Source: a virus
IMG/VR virus record: IMGVR_UViG_3300021376_000063
Span: 1 to 58,897 of that record
DNA length: 58,897 nt
Strand: one strand, 5' to 3'
Part shown: positions 57,073 to 58,897 of the stretch, piece by piece
Position numbering within the stretch: the first letter of the stretch is position 1
Layout: each line of letters begins with the position of its first letter
Notes under the pieces: model-generated
What the model saw: only the letters and a program-made list of their open reading frames with translations
Databases searched by the model: none
Told to the model about the DNA's origin: nothing
Made by a program: the position numbers and the translations under genes

Positions 57073-58897
57073 ATGGCAAACCGCTTCCCTTTGATTGTCA
57101 ATCCTGACACTAAAGAAATTCAAGAATTAAAAGCTAATGACAACTTAGACTTAACTGGCAATGGTATATACGCTGGTGGATCTCTAGGATTGAATGGTCA
57201 AGTTTTGGCGAGTAATGGCAATACTGTGGAATGGAGGACTGTTTCTGGTGGTGGGGGAGGAGGTGGAGGTCTAGATTTAGACACCACCTATATTATAGAA
57301 GCAGAAAATGCTGACGACGGTGCTACTTTAAATCTAGTAGCAGGAGGAACTGGAGTTGGAACTATCAAGGTTAAATTTTTAGATAATGCACAGTTAGAAT
57401 ATAACGTTGCCAATAATTTAACTTTCACCAGCTCAATCAAAACTGGTAGCATAACAAATAATTTATTAACAAACTCATCTATTAGCGTTAATATTAACGG
57501 AGTATCTCAATCAGTTCCTCTTGGTGGCAGCGTAACTATTCCACAATACGGAAATGTATTCACAACTGCCACCCAAACTATAACAAACAAAACATTTAAT
57601 AACTGTCTATTATCAGGAGCAACTAATTCATTTTCTCTAATTCCAAATAGTGCTTTAGTTAATAGCTCCATCACAATTAACGGTACTCAGGTTTCTCTAG
57701 GTGGCAGCATCAATATTGTAGGTGGTGGCAGTGGAGTAGATACCAACACTACATACACACTATCATCAGTTGATGGAGATACTGCTAGCAAAAAAGTAAT
57801 ACGCCTAACAGGTAGCGATACCAGCACTACAAATGTCACACTAGTATCTGGAAATGGAATTTCATTAACTAGATCTTCCAATGAAATAACCATTTCAAAT
57901 ACACTAACCGACACAAATACAACTTATAGTGTATCTTCAGACACACTATTATCTAATGGCAATGCTGTTGGAGCAAGAGTAAATCTTGTAGGCGGTGGCA
58001 GCGGCAGTGGAAATGGAATCACTGATAGAATTAACTTGAGAAATGGCACAGGAGTTGTAGTTTCTTCCACAAGTGACAGTGATATTTCGTTTTCTATTGG
58101 TCAAAGCGTTAACACAACTTCAAATGTAACTTTCAATGACCTAACATTGACTGGAAGTTTATCTGTTGCTGGCGCACTAACTTATGTCAACACCACAAAT
58201 TTAGTCGTAACAGATAAGACTATTACTATCGCTGATGGTGTTACTAACTCTACCTTAGCAAATGGGGCTGGCATTCTCCTAGGCACTTCAAATATTAATT
58301 TAACTTATAGTCATGACTCTGCAGCTTGGGAGTCAACTGCACACTTTAATCTAGTGCCAACCAAAACATTTAAAATTGGTGGCACTAGTGTATTAACTGC
58401 CACCCAAGTATTAGGCAAATCAATGCCAACTGGCAATGTGGTAGGCACTATAGATACCCAATCGTTGAGTAATAAAACTCTCGTCAATCCTGTAGTATCA
58501 TCAATCATTAATACTGGCACAGTGTATTTCCCTGCGCCAAACATTGCAGATACTCTAGTTGCTAGAAATACTTCTGACATTCTAACCAACAAAACTATTA
58601 GTGGAAGCACCAATACTATTTCAAATATTGGAAACTCATCACTAACTAATAGCAGTATCACAATTAATGGCACAACTGTTGCGTTAGGAGAAACAATATC
58701 TGTCACCGCTACAGATCCATATAGTGACGAAAAAGCACAAGATGCTGTCGCAGGAAGTTTTACAACTGGAGTGCATACTGGAATTAGTTTTTCTTATGAT
58801 GATACTACAGGAAAAATTAATGCCACTGTAACTGGCGGCGGTAGTGGGGTTGCCCAAATTCAATCGGATTGGACGCAAACTAACACAGCATCTCTTG
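57073..58897 (+). CDS. Tail-fibre-like structural protein, partial (608+ aa)
   Basis: Open through the right edge without a stop. It begins MANRFPLIVNPDTKEIQELK, then DNLDLTGNGIYAGGSLGLNG. I recall this start from cyanomyovirus fibre-like proteins. A short poly-Gly run (about residues 59-66) acts as a hinge. Repeated units such as SSITINGTQVSLGGSI, SSISVNINGV with VPLGGSV, and SSITINGTTVALGETI suggest a beta-structured fibre shaft. Tandem late promoters precede it. It has no clear ribosome site. Confidence 0.8.
   Translation, partial: MANRFPLIVNPDTKEIQELKANDNLDLTGNGIYAGGSLGLNGQVLASNGNTVEWRTVSGGGGGGGGLDLDTTYIIEAENADDGATLNLVAGGTGVGTIKVKFLDNAQLEYNVANNLTFTSSIKTGSITNNLLTNSSISVNINGVSQSVPLGGSVTIPQYGNVFTTATQTITNKTFNNCLLSGATNSFSLIPNSALVNSSITINGTQVSLGGSINIVGGGSGVDTNTTYTLSSVDGDTASKKVIRLTGSDTSTTNVTLVSGNGISLTRSSNEITISNTLTDTNTTYSVSSDTLLSNGNAVGARVNLVGGGSGSGNGITDRINLRNGTGVVVSSTSDSDISFSIGQSVNTTSNVTFNDLTLTGSLSVAGALTYVNTTNLVVTDKTITIADGVTNSTLANGAGILLGTSNINLTYSHDSAAWESTAHFNLVPTKTFKIGGTSVLTATQVLGKSMPTGNVVGTIDTQSLSNKTLVNPVVSSIINTGTVYFPAPNIADTLVARNTSDILTNKTISGSTNTISNIGNSSLTNSSITINGTTVALGETISVTATDPYSDEKAQDAVAGSFTTGVHTGISFSYDDTTGKINATVTGGGSGVAQIQSDWTQTNTASL

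Noticed and set aside
1-58897. CRISPR arrays, insertion sequences or integrase/attachment sites
   Set aside because: No regular direct-repeat arrays, transposase or integrase signatures were seen, in keeping with a lytic T4-like phage.

Overview
This window is part of the genome of a T4-like cyanophage (a marine cyanomyovirus). The main evidence is a complete psbA gene (photosystem II D1 protein) beside homologues of T4 virion and replication genes: gp4, gp26, gp48, gp53, gp32, gp33 and RNase H. The usual cyanophage auxiliary genes are also present: phoH, thyX, speD, a glutaredoxin and a CP12-like Calvin-cycle inhibitor. A Synechococcus or Prochlorococcus host is inferred. Nearly all genes lie on the minus strand, so the order below runs from high to low coordinates within each block.

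Right end (47-57 kb). psbA, speD, a glutaredoxin gene, a basic-tailed small protein, a membrane protein, T4-type RNase H, two small conserved proteins, a virion-like beta protein, an acidic protein, thyX, phoH, a PD-(D/E)XK nuclease, gp33, a DUF1825 protein and gp32 form a replication and auxiliary-metabolism block read leftward. A terminator at about 47.2 kb ends it. A long fibre-like gene is read rightward from a divergent intergenic region at 57 kb and runs off the window.

Middle (11-47 kb). The plus-strand genes gp4, an unknown protein, gp48 and gp53 diverge at 44.5 kb from a leftward late block. That block holds a tail-tube-fold protein, gp26, a gp51-like protein, two very large paralogous tail/hub proteins with cell-wall hydrolase domains, a gp27-like hub, CP12, a gp5-like OB-fold protein and a gp5C-like needle. 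After a short island with two tRNAs and its own promoters come a 3789-residue structural protein, three tail-collar proteins (one carrying an array of Ig-like domains) and a 379-residue protein.

Left end (0-10 kb). About thirty small early-type genes are packed with 1-, 4- or 5-base stop/start overlaps. Most are known only as conserved cyanophage proteins or are unrecognised. A flavin-dependent halogenase-like enzyme and a very AT-rich 302-residue protein of unknown function stand out.

Regulation can be read directly. Seven sigma70-like promoters (TTGACA, 17-18 bases, TANNNT; five end in an extended -10 TGC) precede early-type genes. TATAAATA-type late promoters precede virion genes, and psbA carries both kinds. 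In three places the TGA stop of the upstream gene lies inside the -35 hexamer of the next promoter, and at 8.7 kb that hexamer is also the loop of an intrinsic terminator.

The least ordinary items are an apparently circularly permuted SGNH hydrolase fused behind an M23 peptidase in a tail protein, the gp5 needle split from its OB domain, the halogenase-like gene beside the AT-rich orphan, and the nested stop/terminator/promoter elements.
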